Shown one piece after another: positions 1-8,286 of a stretch of 34,962 bases of DNA. Under the pieces are notes generated by a model. It ran no database searches, was not told the origin of the DNA, and worked only from the letters and a program-made list of their open reading frames with translations. Numbering within the stretch: the first letter of the stretch is position 1; each line of letters opens with the position of its first letter. The stretch is from NCBI GenBank assembly GCA_019636915.1, contig JAHBWQ010000019.1, forward strand, positions 1 through 34,962. The letters are read 5' to 3'. Both the position numbers and the translations under genes were made by a program. The stretch is from Nitrospira sp. (lineage in GTDB: Bacteria > Nitrospirota > Nitrospiria > Nitrospirales > Nitrospiraceae).

Positions 1-44
1 GGAATCGGGTGGGCCCATCGATCCACAACAAGCGCGTGCAGCGG

Positions 45-81
45 AAAGGAGGTGAACAACATGCCAAGTGGGTCATCGTAG
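45..81 (+). other. Strong ribosome binding site with a six-codon ORF
   Basis: A near-perfect Shine-Dalgarno sequence, AAAGGAGGTGA at 45-55, lies five bases before an ATG at 61. That ATG opens a reading frame of only six sense codons (MPSGSS) closed by two consecutive TAG codons. It could be a leader peptide for the gene at 188 or the stump of a broken gene. The signal is clear but the function is unknown. Confidence 0.35.
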
Positions 82-187
82 TAGAAGTTCGGTCTAGTAG
101 TGAAACGTCAGCGGAACACTGGTCATGAACGATGGGCTGAAGAAAATGACGGCATAAGGCCGGCTAATACCACGAAGGAGGGTTATC

Positions 188-751
188 GTGAAGTTTCAGA
201 TTCATACGAAGGACACGGCTCCGGAGGCATCACGGGCGACGCTCGAAGCCACCGCAAAGAAATACGGATTTGTGCCAAATTTATATGGTGTGCTGGCCGG
301 GTCGCCAGCGGCGGTGCAGGCTTATGCGGGGATCAATAAAGCGTTGGAGCAGAGCGCGCTCACTCCAGTTGAGCAGCAAGTCGTGACGTTGACGGTCAGT
401 GCCGCCAACAGCTGTACCTACTGCATGGGAGCCCATTCCACGGTGGCGCAAATGATCCGTATTCCGGAGCAGATTCTCGTAGAACTTCGGAATCAGCGCG
501 ACCTTTCGGATGCGAAGCTCAATGCGCTGCGCCTGCTGGTGGTGTCTGCCTTGCACCATCGGGGGTGGGTGCCGGAGGAGGATCTCAACCAATTTACTGC
601 GGCAGGTTACGCTGAGCAGCACCTGTTGGATGTGCTGACGATCGTGGCGCTCAAGACCTTGAGCAATTACACGAACCACATCGCGCACACGCCGCTTGAT
701 CCACAGTTTGCACCGCAAGCGTGGAAGGCAAAGGGCGCCACGGGAGGCTAA
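188..751 (+). CDS. AhpD-like carboxymuconolactone decarboxylase family protein
   Basis: This is a 187-residue protein of the AhpD/CMD fold, the family of small thiol-dependent alkylhydroperoxidase-like proteins. The family signature is visible at residues 76-83: two cysteines in a CxxC arrangement (C76, C79) followed by H83. Near the N-terminus a KKYGFVPNLYGVL stretch is typical of peroxidase-related members. Translation probably starts at the GTG at 188, because AAGGAGGG lies five bases upstream at 175-182. It is followed 41 bases later by a secreted protein. A second family member lies at 3193, and a piece of a third tail is at 1242. Expected location is the cytoplasm; the partner reductase and substrate cannot be told from the sequence. 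Confidence 0.85.
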   Translation: MKFQIHTKDTAPEASRATLEATAKKYGFVPNLYGVLAGSPAAVQAYAGINKALEQSALTPVEQQVVTLTVSAANSCTYCMGAHSTVAQMIRIPEQILVELRNQRDLSDAKLNALRLLVVSALHHRGWVPEEDLNQFTAAGYAEQHLLDVLTIVALKTLSNYTNHIAHTPLDPQFAPQAWKAKGATGG

Positions 752-792
752 GCGAGCTATCACGTGAGCAGGCAGGTCTCAGAGGGAGGTCG

Positions 793-1230
793 ATGACGCG
801 AAACATATATGCGTGTCTGCTGTCGGTTGTGTGGTTCACTGTCCCTACGCTGGCCTCAGCCAATACGTGGCCTGGGTTCGGAGCGAGCTGGATGGATTGT
901 GAGGGAGGCAGCCAGCCATTGTTCGATCAGAACTCCGTGATTCAGACCGTGGCCGACCACCGGCTGGGTCGTGATGACCGTTTCGGCATAGACGAACGTG
1001 TGAGAGGCTCTAGAGAGACACAGGAGAGCAGGGCGACAACCGAAACCGATCGTAATAGGTCTGACGACCCAACGCGCTCTGGTAACACCCCTCAGTCATT
1101 CAGCGACGTTCGCGATCATTCATCCAACAGCGTACATAGCCCCTCTCATCGCCCCGATCCATGGTGGGGACGGCGTGTGGAGGGTGCCTCGATGATCAGA
1201 GGCTTGAATCGTAGCCCGTCAGGGAAATAG
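793..1230 (+). CDS. Secreted protein of unknown function
   Basis: I do not recognise this 145-residue protein. It begins with a short basic N-terminus, a hydrophobic segment of about 15 residues and a likely signal peptidase site after TLASA, so it is probably exported. The mature part is hydrophilic, rich in Arg, Ser and Asp, and looks disordered. The ATG at 793 is preferred because AGGGAGGT lies just upstream; the open frame extends back to 721 but that part overlaps the previous gene. It may be co-transcribed with the AhpD-like gene. The composition is poor in family signatures, so a spurious or decaying ORF is possible. Confidence 0.45.
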   Translation: MTRNIYACLLSVVWFTVPTLASANTWPGFGASWMDCEGGSQPLFDQNSVIQTVADHRLGRDDRFGIDERVRGSRETQESRATTETDRNRSDDPTRSGNTPQSFSDVRDHSSNSVHSPSHRPDPWWGRRVEGASMIRGLNRSPSGK

Positions 1231-1241
1231 GGTGTGCTCAA

Positions 1242-1275
1242 GATCCGCAGTTTGCGGCACAAGCGTGAAAGGCGC
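1242..1275 (+). pseudogene. Relic of the 3' end of an AhpD-like gene
   Basis: The bases here repeat the last codons of the gene at 188 (698-729) with about 28 of 32 positions identical. They would encode DPQFAAQA, with TGA where the parent has the Trp codon. No matching upstream coding sequence is left before 1242. It looks like the tail of a duplicated copy whose body was lost, with the secreted-protein gene now lying between the two tails. Confidence 0.5.
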
Positions 1276-1386
1276 CGGCCAATACGGTGAGCTGACAGGT
1301 GTGTACCGAGCTGTAGTGAACAGAAAGAAACAAAAAAGGGATCAGCCCATGTCGATTGCGGCCATGCCGGAGGCGAGATGGTGCAG

Positions 1387-2985
1387 TCAGAGATCCGGTT
1401 TCGTTTTCTTGATTCCCAGCGCTTTGATGCGCGAAGCCAGCGTCGTCGGTTTCATGCCCAATAAGACGGCGGCACCGTCTGGTCCAAAAATCTTTCCCTT
1501 CGTGAGTCGCAAGGCCTGCGCGATGTTCTCCTGTTCCTGCCGTCTCCAATCTTGTCGAGTCGCCACCCGCGAGGCTGTAAGAGCCGATGGTGAGGGTGTC
1601 ATGGAGTCACGGGAGGGAGCGGGTTGAAGATGAATATCCAGGGTGCGGCCTTGGGAGAGAATGACGGCGCGTTCAACGACGTTTTGGAGTTCGCGCACAT
1701 TCCCTGGCCAGGTGTGGGCCGTCAGTTGGCTCAAGGCCGCCTGGGTCAAGCGCGGGGCTCGGCGGTTGATTCGCTTGGCGCTCTGAGCGATGAAATGGAC
1801 AGCCAGCTTCGGAATGTCTTCTCGGCGTTCACGCAGCGGGGGAATGTGAAGCGGGAAGACGCTGAGTCGATAGTAGAGATCTTGGCGAAAGCGACCGGCT
1901 TCGACTTCCTGTTTCAGGTCGCGATTGGTCGCGGCGAGGATCCGAACGTCCACGTGGCGGGTGCGGGTGTCGCCGACACGCTCGAATTCTCCTTCCTGGA
2001 GCACACGCAGCAATTTGGCTTGCATTGGCAGCGGCACTTCTCCGATTTCATCGAGAAAGAGGGTGCCATGATCGGCCATTTCAAAACGGCCCGGACGATC
2101 GGCCAGCGCTCCGGTAAAAGCGCCTTTCACATGGCCGAAAAATTCGCTCTCGAACAAGGTATCTGGTACGGCACTGCAGTTCACCTTGATTAAAGCTCGA
2201 TCCTTGCGGGGGCTCCGGTCATGAATCGCGCGCGCGACCAGTTCTTTGCCCGTTCCGCTTTCACCGGTAATCAAGACCGCGGCGTCAGTCGGAGCGACCA
2301 ACTCCACTTGCCGCAGGACATGCTGCAGGGCCTGGCTCTCGCCCACGAATTCTCCCATCCCAAGGGCAGCGGTGACTTCTTCGCGTAGATAGAGGTTCTC
2401 TTCTTCCAAGTGAGCATGAAGCAGCTCGATCTTTTCATACGCCCTGGCGTTGGCAATACTGACCGCCGCGTAGTCGGCGAAGATGCGTAGCCACTCGAAG
2501 GCTTCATCGTTGAGCAAGCCACGGTCGAAGAGTCCCAGGACACCAAGAATCTCATCCCGAAAGATCAAGGGCTGCGCCGCGAACGTCCTGACCCCCTCAC
2601 GTGTAAACCAAGCCGGGTGCGCCATCCACTCTTCGTTGCCCTGCAGCCCAGCCAGCCGGAGAGGTTCCCCGGTCGCAGCCACACGCCCGATTTTGCGCTC
2701 GCCTAGTGGAAACCTGTGAAAAGAGCCGTCGAGTCGGCTGTAGTCGGCCTGCGGATCACGGGGAATGCCGGCACTGGCGACGAGATGCAGTGACTGTTCC
2801 CCCTCAGAGAGATCCTCCCGGCTTCGACACACGTCGCAGATCGCGTCCGGTCCAACCAGCCAGATGCGTGTCAGGACGGTGTTCGGACATTGGGCAATGC
2901 CATCGGTGATGGATCGCAAGACATCACAAAGCCCACGGTGACGCGCTGTGGTCACCATCAACTGGGGAAGTTGTTTAGGATTCAT
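1387..2985 (-). CDS. Sigma-54-dependent transcriptional activator with GAF domain
   Basis: This 532-residue enhancer-binding protein should activate RNA polymerase carrying sigma-54. A GAF sensor domain covers about residues 20-180, followed by a short coiled linker. The AAA+ domain has a Walker A motif GESGTGKE (about 241-248), the sigma-54 contact loop GAFTGA (about 288-293) and a LFLDEIGE Walker B. A Fis-type helix-turn-helix closes the protein. The GAF domain carries a CxxC pair (C50, C53) that might bind metal or sense redox state. The architecture resembles FhlA/NorR-type regulators. I prefer the ATG at 2985 over the upstream ATG at 3078, which would add 31 uncharacteristic residues across the operator region. 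It diverges from the genes at 3193-6989, its likely targets. Confidence 0.92.
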   Translation of the reverse strand: MNPKQLPQLMVTTARHRGLCDVLRSITDGIAQCPNTVLTRIWLVGPDAICDVCRSREDLSEGEQSLHLVASAGIPRDPQADYSRLDGSFHRFPLGERKIGRVAATGEPLRLAGLQGNEEWMAHPAWFTREGVRTFAAQPLIFRDEILGVLGLFDRGLLNDEAFEWLRIFADYAAVSIANARAYEKIELLHAHLEEENLYLREEVTAALGMGEFVGESQALQHVLRQVELVAPTDAAVLITGESGTGKELVARAIHDRSPRKDRALIKVNCSAVPDTLFESEFFGHVKGAFTGALADRPGRFEMADHGTLFLDEIGEVPLPMQAKLLRVLQEGEFERVGDTRTRHVDVRILAATNRDLKQEVEAGRFRQDLYYRLSVFPLHIPPLRERREDIPKLAVHFIAQSAKRINRRAPRLTQAALSQLTAHTWPGNVRELQNVVERAVILSQGRTLDIHLQPAPSRDSMTPSPSALTASRVATRQDWRRQEQENIAQALRLTKGKIFGPDGAAVLLGMKPTTLASRIKALGIKKTKPDL

Positions 2986-2996
2986 AGGCCTCAAAC

Positions 2997-3050
2997 TACG
3001 AGATTTCGAGATGAAATACAACGAGTAGTCGTAGATTACGAATACTCGTA
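2997..3050. promoter_or_regulatory. Three dyads: probable enhancer sites for the sigma-54 activator
   Basis: Three copies of a dyad of the form TACGA-N4-TCGTA lie between the divergent genes. The copy at 3037-3050 is perfect. The copy at 3020-3033 has one mismatch (AACGA-GTAG-TCGTA). The copy at 2997-3010 has a degenerate right arm (TCGAG). They lie roughly 65-120 bases upstream of the -24/-12 promoter, the usual distance for enhancer sites. They also sit in the leader of the activator gene, so autoregulation is possible. Binding by the neighbouring activator is inferred from position. Confidence 0.6.
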
Positions 3051-3115
3051 TCGATTGATCTGATAGATAAGTTAACACAGTAATTTATTATCAATGAGTT
3101 AGCGTTCTACGCAAA

Positions 3116-3131
3116 AGGCACAGTTACTGCT
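3116..3131 (+). promoter_or_regulatory. Sigma-54 (-24/-12) promoter
   Basis: The sequence AGGCACAGTTACTGCT matches the sigma-54 pattern TGGCAC-N5-TTGC. It has the invariant GG and GC elements exactly 12 bases apart. Transcription would start near 3142, about 50 bases before the AhpD-like start codon at 3193, reading toward the operon. A sigma-54 activator gene is divergent and dyads lie upstream, which supports the call. Confidence 0.7.
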
Positions 3132-3192
3132 GAATAGGATGATCAATCGCGTAATCAAAGCGCGGGTAACTCACACCGTTTAAGGAGGTATC

Positions 3193-3762
3193 ATGACTCG
3201 CATCGCACAACTCGATCCGCAGACAGCCACCGGACCAGCCAAGACGCTCTTCGAGGGAGTCCAAAAGAAGTTAGGCGTGGTCCCGAATCTGATTCGCGTC
3301 TTGGGCAATGCGCCGGCTGTGCTCCAAGGCTACCTCGGCTTCAACGCCGCCCTTGCGGACGGCGGCTTTTCCCCGAAGCTCCGCGAACAAATTGCACTCA
3401 TCGTCGCCGAGACCAATCGCTGCGCCTATTGCCTCAGCGCCCACTCGTTCATCGGCGGCAAGCTCGGTCTGACACAACAGAACCTCGCCGATGCCAGGAT
3501 GGCTGCGGCAGTGGACCCGCGCGCCGATGCCATTTTGAAACTGGCACAGAGTATCGTGGTGCAGCGCGGGGAACTGGGCGCGGCAGGACTCGATCAGGCG
3601 CACCAAGCCGGGCTGACCGATGGGGACATCGTTGAGACCGTGGCGCATGTCGCGCTGAATATTTTCACTAATTACATCAACCACATCGCCGGGACCGTCA
3701 TTGACTTCCCTGAGGTCACGGTCACAAGCGGGTGCGCCGCCTCGCCCTGCGCCTGCGGGTAG
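3193..3762 (+). CDS. AhpD-like carboxymuconolactone decarboxylase family protein, Cys-rich tail
   Basis: This 189-residue AhpD/CMD-fold protein has the family active-site motif at residues 77-84: C77, C80 and H84 in a CAYCLSAH context. The N-terminal VVPNLIRVLGNAP segment is typical of peroxidase-related members. The start at 3193 is backed by TAAGGAGGTATC directly upstream. It is the first gene after the sigma-54 promoter and probably heads an operon with the DsrE-like, PPOX, solute-binding and SDR genes. An unusual feature is the C-terminal end, where C181, C186 and C188 form a small cluster (GCAASPCACG). This tail is absent from the paralogue at 188 and could bind metal or take part in thiol exchange. 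Confidence 0.87.
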   Translation: MTRIAQLDPQTATGPAKTLFEGVQKKLGVVPNLIRVLGNAPAVLQGYLGFNAALADGGFSPKLREQIALIVAETNRCAYCLSAHSFIGGKLGLTQQNLADARMAAAVDPRADAILKLAQSIVVQRGELGAAGLDQAHQAGLTDGDIVETVAHVALNIFTNYINHIAGTVIDFPEVTVTSGCAASPCACG

Positions 3763-3831
3763 AAGCGAGAGGTTCGGGGAGTGTTAAGGGATAACATTTT
3801 GTTCGCTGATATGTTGAGAACGGAGGAAGTA

Positions 3832-4206
3832 ATGAAAACAGCAATTGTCATATTGTCCGATCCAAAGAGCGGCGCGGAGGAGGCGCTGGGACGCGTGTTC
3901 AATGCGCTCGCTCTAGCCGCGGAATCCAAGCAGAAAGGCGACGAGGTCGCCGTGGTGTTCAACGGGCCTGGGACCAGGTGGCCGGCGGAGCTGACCAAGC
4001 TGACGCATCCGGCTCACGCGCTCTATCAATCCGTACGTGATGTGGTCCAGGGCGCATCGTGCGCCTGCGCCGAGGTGTTCGGGGCGACGGACAGCGTGCG
4101 GTCTTGTGGAGTGGCGAGCGTAAACGATAACGCCTTGCCGGGAACTGCAGGCCTCTTGAGCCTCAGGCGCTACCTGGCAGACGGATGGAGCGTGGTGGTG
4201 TTTTGA
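3832..4206 (+). CDS. DsrE-like small protein
   Basis: This 124-residue protein resembles the DsrE/DsrF/YchN-like fold. An initial beta-strand TAIVILSD is followed by a helix and then VAVVFNGPGT, as in DsrE-type proteins that handle sulfur or other thiol-bound species. Cysteines are concentrated in the middle (ASCACAEVFG and RSCGV), a plausible place for the reactive thiol. The ATG at 3832 is chosen because CGGAGGAAG lies a few bases upstream; the open frame extends to 3781. It is the second gene after the sigma-54 promoter, 69 bases after the AhpD-like gene. Its specific role is unknown. Confidence 0.7.
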   Translation: MKTAIVILSDPKSGAEEALGRVFNALALAAESKQKGDEVAVVFNGPGTRWPAELTKLTHPAHALYQSVRDVVQGASCACAEVFGATDSVRSCGVASVNDNALPGTAGLLSLRRYLADGWSVVVF

Positions 4207-4222
4207 CCGGTCGAGCAGGGGT

Positions 4223-4255
4223 GGAGGGAAGACGGCCTCAGGACGCCTTCCCTCC
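4223..4255 (+). other. Intergenic hairpin
   Basis: GGAGGGAAG (4223-4231) and CTTCCCTCC (4247-4255) form a perfect nine-base stem with a 15-base loop, between the DsrE-like and PPOX genes. No T-tract follows, so it is a weak terminator candidate. An RNA processing or stability element within the operon is equally possible. Confidence 0.35.
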
Positions 4256-4276
4256 CTCCCGATGGAGGACAAGGCG

Positions 4277-4876
4277 ATGGCTGGAAAATATCTGCAGATG
4301 ACGATGACTGAATCGGTCCGCTCGGCCCAGCAACAGTACTACGGGCGTATGTTCACGATCACTGATGTTCCTGACCGCGATCCGCTCGGCGAAGAGGAGG
4401 CTCGCTTTATTGCCGATCGTGACAGTTTCTATCTGGGCTCAGTCGGCGAAACCGGTTGGCCCTATATCCAGCACCGGGGTGGGCCGAAAGGCTTCTTGAA
4501 AATCCTTGATCCCGCCACGCTTGCGTTCGCCGATTACCAGGGGAACCGACAGCTCCTCAGCACGGGGAATCTCCACGTGAACAATCGAGTGGCGTTGTTT
4601 CTCATGGATTACAAGAATCGTGAACGGTTGAAGATCCTCGGTCATGCGCGGGTGGAAGATGTTCGGGAGAATGCGGCTCTTGCTGAGTGGCTCGCGCAGG
4701 GGGATATGCGGAACAAGGTAGAGCGGGTCGTTACCATCGAGGTGGTGTCCTACGACTGGAACTGCCCGAAGTACATCACCCCGCGCTATTCCCTCGACGA
4801 GGTGGAGGAGGCCATTGCGCCGTTGAAATCCCGCATCGCCGAGTTGGAAGCGCAGCTCGGATCGGTTCGAGCTTAG
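4277..4876 (+). CDS. Pyridoxamine 5'-phosphate oxidase-family flavoprotein
   Basis: This 199-residue protein belongs to the PPOX-like split-barrel flavin-binding family. The characteristic blocks are present: a beta-strand pair SFYLGSVGETGWPYIQHRGG, then KGFLKILD, the FADYQGNRQLLSTGNL strand-turn that typically lines the FMN site, and RLKILGHARV. A helical C-terminal segment (about 170-195) looks like a short coiled coil. These proteins usually bind FMN or F420 and reduce small substrates; the substrate is not deducible. The start at 4277 is preferred over the ATG at 4262 because GGAGGACAAGGCG precedes it, while the upstream ATG has only pyrimidines before it. It is the third gene of the probable sigma-54 operon. 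Confidence 0.85.
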   Translation: MAGKYLQMTMTESVRSAQQQYYGRMFTITDVPDRDPLGEEEARFIADRDSFYLGSVGETGWPYIQHRGGPKGFLKILDPATLAFADYQGNRQLLSTGNLHVNNRVALFLMDYKNRERLKILGHARVEDVRENAALAEWLAQGDMRNKVERVVTIEVVSYDWNCPKYITPRYSLDEVEEAIAPLKSRIAELEAQLGSVRA

Positions 4877-4933
4877 GAGAGTGGTGGAAGCGATCGGGCT
4901 TCTGCCGCTGTCAACGTAGAGGAGACAGGACCC

Positions 4934-6177
4934 ATGCACAGTATCTTGCGTCGAAGGTTTTTGAAACTTGCAGCCGCAATGGGTGGCGCGCTCGCACTCG
5001 GGGACTTGACCGATTTACTCAGCTCCAGTGGTCTGGACCTATTGCCTACGCCACGGAACCGATTAAGGTCGGGATCATTGATCCGCTCTCCGGTCCATAC
5101 AACACGTCCTCCGTCCACGACATACACGGTGCGACTGTGGCAGTGGACCACTTCAACAAGAGCGGCGGGGTGTTGGGACGGCCGGTGAGACTTGTGGAAG
5201 CGGACGATGCCTCGAATGTCCAGACCGGGTTCAAGGCTGCTGCCAAACTTATCAAAGAAGACCGTGTGGACTTCTTGATGGGCACTTTGAACGGAGAGGT
5301 CGCCCTTGCAGTAGCCGATTTAGCGAAAGTGGAACACACCCTCTTCATGGTGACCGGGGCGTATGTCCCGGAGTTGACGGGAGCCAGCTGTAACTCACAC
5401 ACCTTCGTGTTCATGCCGAGCGCCCAAATGTTGTCCAGCGCCGTCACGCCTCATCTCGTGAAGACCTATGGGAATCGTTGGTTCATGGTCACCGCCGAGA
5501 CGGTGGATGGCCGAGCGGCAGAACTGGCCATGACCGATGCTCTCTTGGCCGAGGGTGGCGAAGTGCTCGGCTCGGTCAGTACGCCTTTCGGGACCACCGA
5601 CTTCGGTGCCACGTTGGCTCAAGCCAAAGCTGTCAAACCCAGTGCCGTCATCCTGAATCTTTATGGTTGGGACCTCGTGCATGCGCTGAAGGCCTATGCC
5701 AGGCTGGAGTTGGCCAAAGAACAGATCGGCGTGGGTGGGATGATCGGCGGTGAACAGATTGGGCGCCCGCTTGGGTATGCCGACCATGCGGGAATCTGGG
5801 GGTTGATCTGGGATCCGAAAATCCGGAGCGACAGTTCTCGACACTTTATCCAAGCCGTGATCGACAAATACCAGCACACCCCCACCTCACGCTGCTACCT
5901 CGGCTATACGGCCATGATGCAGATGTTGGAGGCGGTGCAACGGGCCGGCACGACTGAAACAGGAGCCGTGATCAAGGCTCTTGAAGGACATGCCTTCGAC
6001 GGGTTGAAGGAAGGGCGCTCCTACTTCCGTGCGTCGGACCATCAGCACATGCAAGACGTGCTGGTTGGAAAAGCCTATGGCAAGGAGCTGGGCCTGGGTC
6101 ACTACCAACTGCTGGCCACGGTCCCAAGCGATGCGGTGGCAAGTCCGCCCAATCAGTCGGTGTGTCGGTTGTTCTGA
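4934..6177 (+). pseudogene. Tat-type ABC solute-binding protein (Peripla_BP_6), frameshifted
   Basis: The body encodes a branched-chain amino acid/amide-type periplasmic binding protein: IKVGIIDPLSGPYN, VAVDHFNKSGGVLGRPV, then the two-lobed fold to the C-terminus. An ATG at 4934 with a GAGGAGA ribosome site opens a Tat-like signal peptide (RRRFLKLAAAMGGALAL). The signal peptide is in one frame and the mature domain in another, and the frame changes between about 5010 and 5060. One base appears to be missing. No slippery heptamer is visible, so a true mutation or an assembly error is more likely than programmed slippage. No transporter permease or ATPase genes are nearby, so this would be an orphan receptor. 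It lies 57 bases after the PPOX gene. Confidence 0.75.
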
Positions 6178-6221
6178 GTTCTCATAATGACGTGGTCTCG
6201 GTATCACAAAGGAGATGATCA

Positions 6222-6989
6222 ATGGAACACTCGAAGCATCCCATCGCCCTCATTGTGGGAGGATCCAGCGGAATCGGGTTTGCGACCGCAAAGCGCTTGT
6301 TGGAGCGTCATATTTCCGTCACGATTGTCGGTAAATCGCAAGACAAGCTGGAGGCCGCGGTGCGCGAGCTGTCGGCATTTGGGACCGTTGAAGGACTCCC
6401 CGCTGACCTGGACGCACCGGAGGATGTCCAGCGGATTATTGCCTTCGCCGGGAACCACAGCTGCCATATCAAATACTTGGTGAATGCGGCGGGGCACTTC
6501 AAGCCCACCCCGTTTCTCGATCACACCCTCGAGAACTACGACAGCTATCTGAGTCTCAATCGAGCCCTCTTCTTCATTTCGCAGGCCGTGGCCAAGAACA
6601 TGGCGGCTAACGGCGGGGGCTCGATCGTGCATATCGGATCTATGTGGGCGCGACAAGCCATTAAAGCGACGCCGTCCTCTGCCTATTCAATGGCGAAAGC
6701 CGGACTGCATGCGCTCACGCAACACATGGCCATGGAGTTGGCCGACCACCACATCCGGGTCAACGCCGTGTCACCGGCCGTGGTGCACACTCCGATTTAC
6801 CAAGCGTTCATCGAGCCAAGTCAAGTTGAGGAGACGTTAGCCTCCTTCAACAGTTTTCACCCAATCGGCCGGATTGGGGCTCCTGACGACGTGGCGCGAG
6901 CCGTCCAATTCTTACTGAGCGACGATGCAGCCTGGGTGACCGGTGCTATTTGGGATGTCGATGGTGGCGTGATGGCGGGCCGCAACTAA
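6222..6989 (+). CDS. SDR-family NAD(P)-dependent oxidoreductase
   Basis: This is a 255-residue classical short-chain dehydrogenase/reductase. The nucleotide-binding glycine motif GGSSGIG is at residues 13-19, the structural NAA motif at about 88-90, and the catalytic residues are S140, Y155 and K159 (YSMAK). The C-terminal WDVDGG end is typical of SDR enzymes resembling 3-oxoacyl-ACP reductases. The start at 6222 has a GGAGATG ribosome site just upstream. It follows the solute-binding gene by 44 bases and is the last plus-strand gene of the cluster, so it is probably within the sigma-54 operon. The substrate is unknown. The next gene is convergent. Confidence 0.9.
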   Translation: MEHSKHPIALIVGGSSGIGFATAKRLLERHISVTIVGKSQDKLEAAVRELSAFGTVEGLPADLDAPEDVQRIIAFAGNHSCHIKYLVNAAGHFKPTPFLDHTLENYDSYLSLNRALFFISQAVAKNMAANGGGSIVHIGSMWARQAIKATPSSAYSMAKAGLHALTQHMAMELADHHIRVNAVSPAVVHTPIYQAFIEPSQVEETLASFNSFHPIGRIGAPDDVARAVQFLLSDDAAWVTGAIWDVDGGVMAGRN

Positions 6990-7100
6990 TCAGCTGCGGC
7001 AAAGAAGGGGCCTGTTCAGACTCGCAAATTGCCAATTATCTATAGGCCTCACACTGTTCGTTCGACAACGGACCATGAGAAGGAAGTCTCTTCACAGCAT

Positions 7101-7919
7101 TCACGATTGTGCGCGGCTTGCGTACCGCCCCAGCTCCGTCACGAATGGAAAGCGGAGCATCATGAAGAGGTTCAGGCAGACCGGCGGACTGAGTTGTTCC
7201 AAGCCGAGCTTCATGCCTGTCTGCCCCAAGGCCGGTTGAGGACAATAGGTGCCGAACAGGCGATCCCACCAGGGCACGTTGAATCCGTAGTTGCTGTTGG
7301 TTTCCCGCGCATCCGTCGAATGGTGAATCCGATGTATATCCGGTGTGACGATGACCCACCGGAGCACCCGATCGAGGGCTAACGGCATCCGAACGTTGCT
7401 GTGGTTGAACAGGGCCGTGCTATTCAGGACGACCTCGAAGATCACGACCGCCAGCGGCGCCACGCCCAGGACGAGGACCGACAGGGCCTTCACCGCCGTC
7501 GAGATGACGATCTCCACCGGGTGAAAGCGCACCCCGCTGGACACATCCAGATCCAGATCGGAGTGGTGCATCATGTGGAAGCGCCAGAGGATCGGCACGT
7601 CATGGAAGACCTGATGCTGCCAATAGATGATGAAATCGAGCGCGACAATCGCCAGGGCGAGTTCAAGCCAGGCCGGCCCTTCGACCCAGTTCAAGAGTCC
7701 CCAGCTACGGTCCTGCGCCATCGCCGCCGTCGCCACGACGCCGCCCATGAACAGCAGTCGGGCGAGGACTGTGTTCAAGAGTACGATCGTCAAATTGCCG
7801 CCCCAACGACAAAGCTTCGACGCTGTCAGCTTCCGCCGTGGCGCCAACAGTTCCCACGTCGCCATCACTCCAAGGACAGACACGTACGACCCAATCCGAA
7901 TGAGATCTACAGATTCCAT
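7101..7919 (-). CDS. Sterol desaturase / fatty acid hydroxylase-family membrane protein
   Basis: This 272-residue membrane protein belongs to the fatty acid hydroxylase superfamily, whose members use a di-iron centre to hydroxylate or desaturate lipids. The histidine clusters that bind iron are visible: HQVFH (102-106), HMMHH (115-119), a lone RFHP His at about 133, and HRIHH in the C-terminal third. Hydrophobic segments cover roughly residues 10-25, 43-68, 85-100 and 138-170. The ATG at 7919 is preceded by GGGAGGAAGG. It stands alone between the convergent SDR gene and the divergent microprotein region. Its lipid substrate is unknown. Confidence 0.88.
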   Translation of the reverse strand: MESVDLIRIGSYVSVLGVMATWELLAPRRKLTASKLCRWGGNLTIVLLNTVLARLLFMGGVVATAAMAQDRSWGLLNWVEGPAWLELALAIVALDFIIYWQHQVFHDVPILWRFHMMHHSDLDLDVSSGVRFHPVEIVISTAVKALSVLVLGVAPLAVVIFEVVLNSTALFNHSNVRMPLALDRVLRWVIVTPDIHRIHHSTDARETNSNYGFNVPWWDRLFGTYCPQPALGQTGMKLGLEQLSPPVCLNLFMMLRFPFVTELGRYASRAQS

Positions 7920-8149
7920 CGATCGACCTTCCTCCCGACCTAACCTCGTTCACCAGGCCATCATACTCCTGTTCCCGAGAGTCAGAGACACGAAACGTTG
8001 AATGGATTCAGGCGGGCGGAACCATCCGAATCGAAAGAGCCCATGGTCTGTGGAACCGTTTGGCTCACTTGTCGAGTTATAGACACACGTCAGCGAGGTG
8101 GTGAATCAGAGCCAGCCATAGACCATCACTTCACGGAGGCCGATCCAAA

Positions 8150-8165
8150 TGTAAGCCAGCTCACA
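8150..8165. promoter_or_regulatory. CRP-type palindrome upstream of the microprotein
   Basis: TGTAAG-CCAG-CTCACA fits the CRP pattern TGTRA-N6-TYACA. It lies about 120 bases before the microprotein gene at 8287. The gap 7920-8286 otherwise shows no convincing gene. The same motif recurs at 8476, 19649, 22348, 31192 and 34347. Confidence 0.55.
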
Positions 8166-8286
8166 GCTCCATTATGCGGTCAATGGTAAGGTCTGTTTCA
8201 GTACATGGAGATATATCAATGTCTTCATGCTCGCTCGAAAACTGTACGTGCAGCAGCAATCGGGCACTATTACAAAGGAGGAGATT

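Noticed and set aside
4687-4933. Upstream extension of the solute-binding frame into the PPOX gene
   Set aside because: The extension is out-of-frame PPOX sequence; the Tat-type signal peptide at 4934 in another frame with a ribosome site is a better start, followed by a frameshift.
7998-8189. 63-codon plus-strand frame before the microprotein
   Set aside because: No ribosome site, no family features, and the CRP-type palindrome lies inside it.
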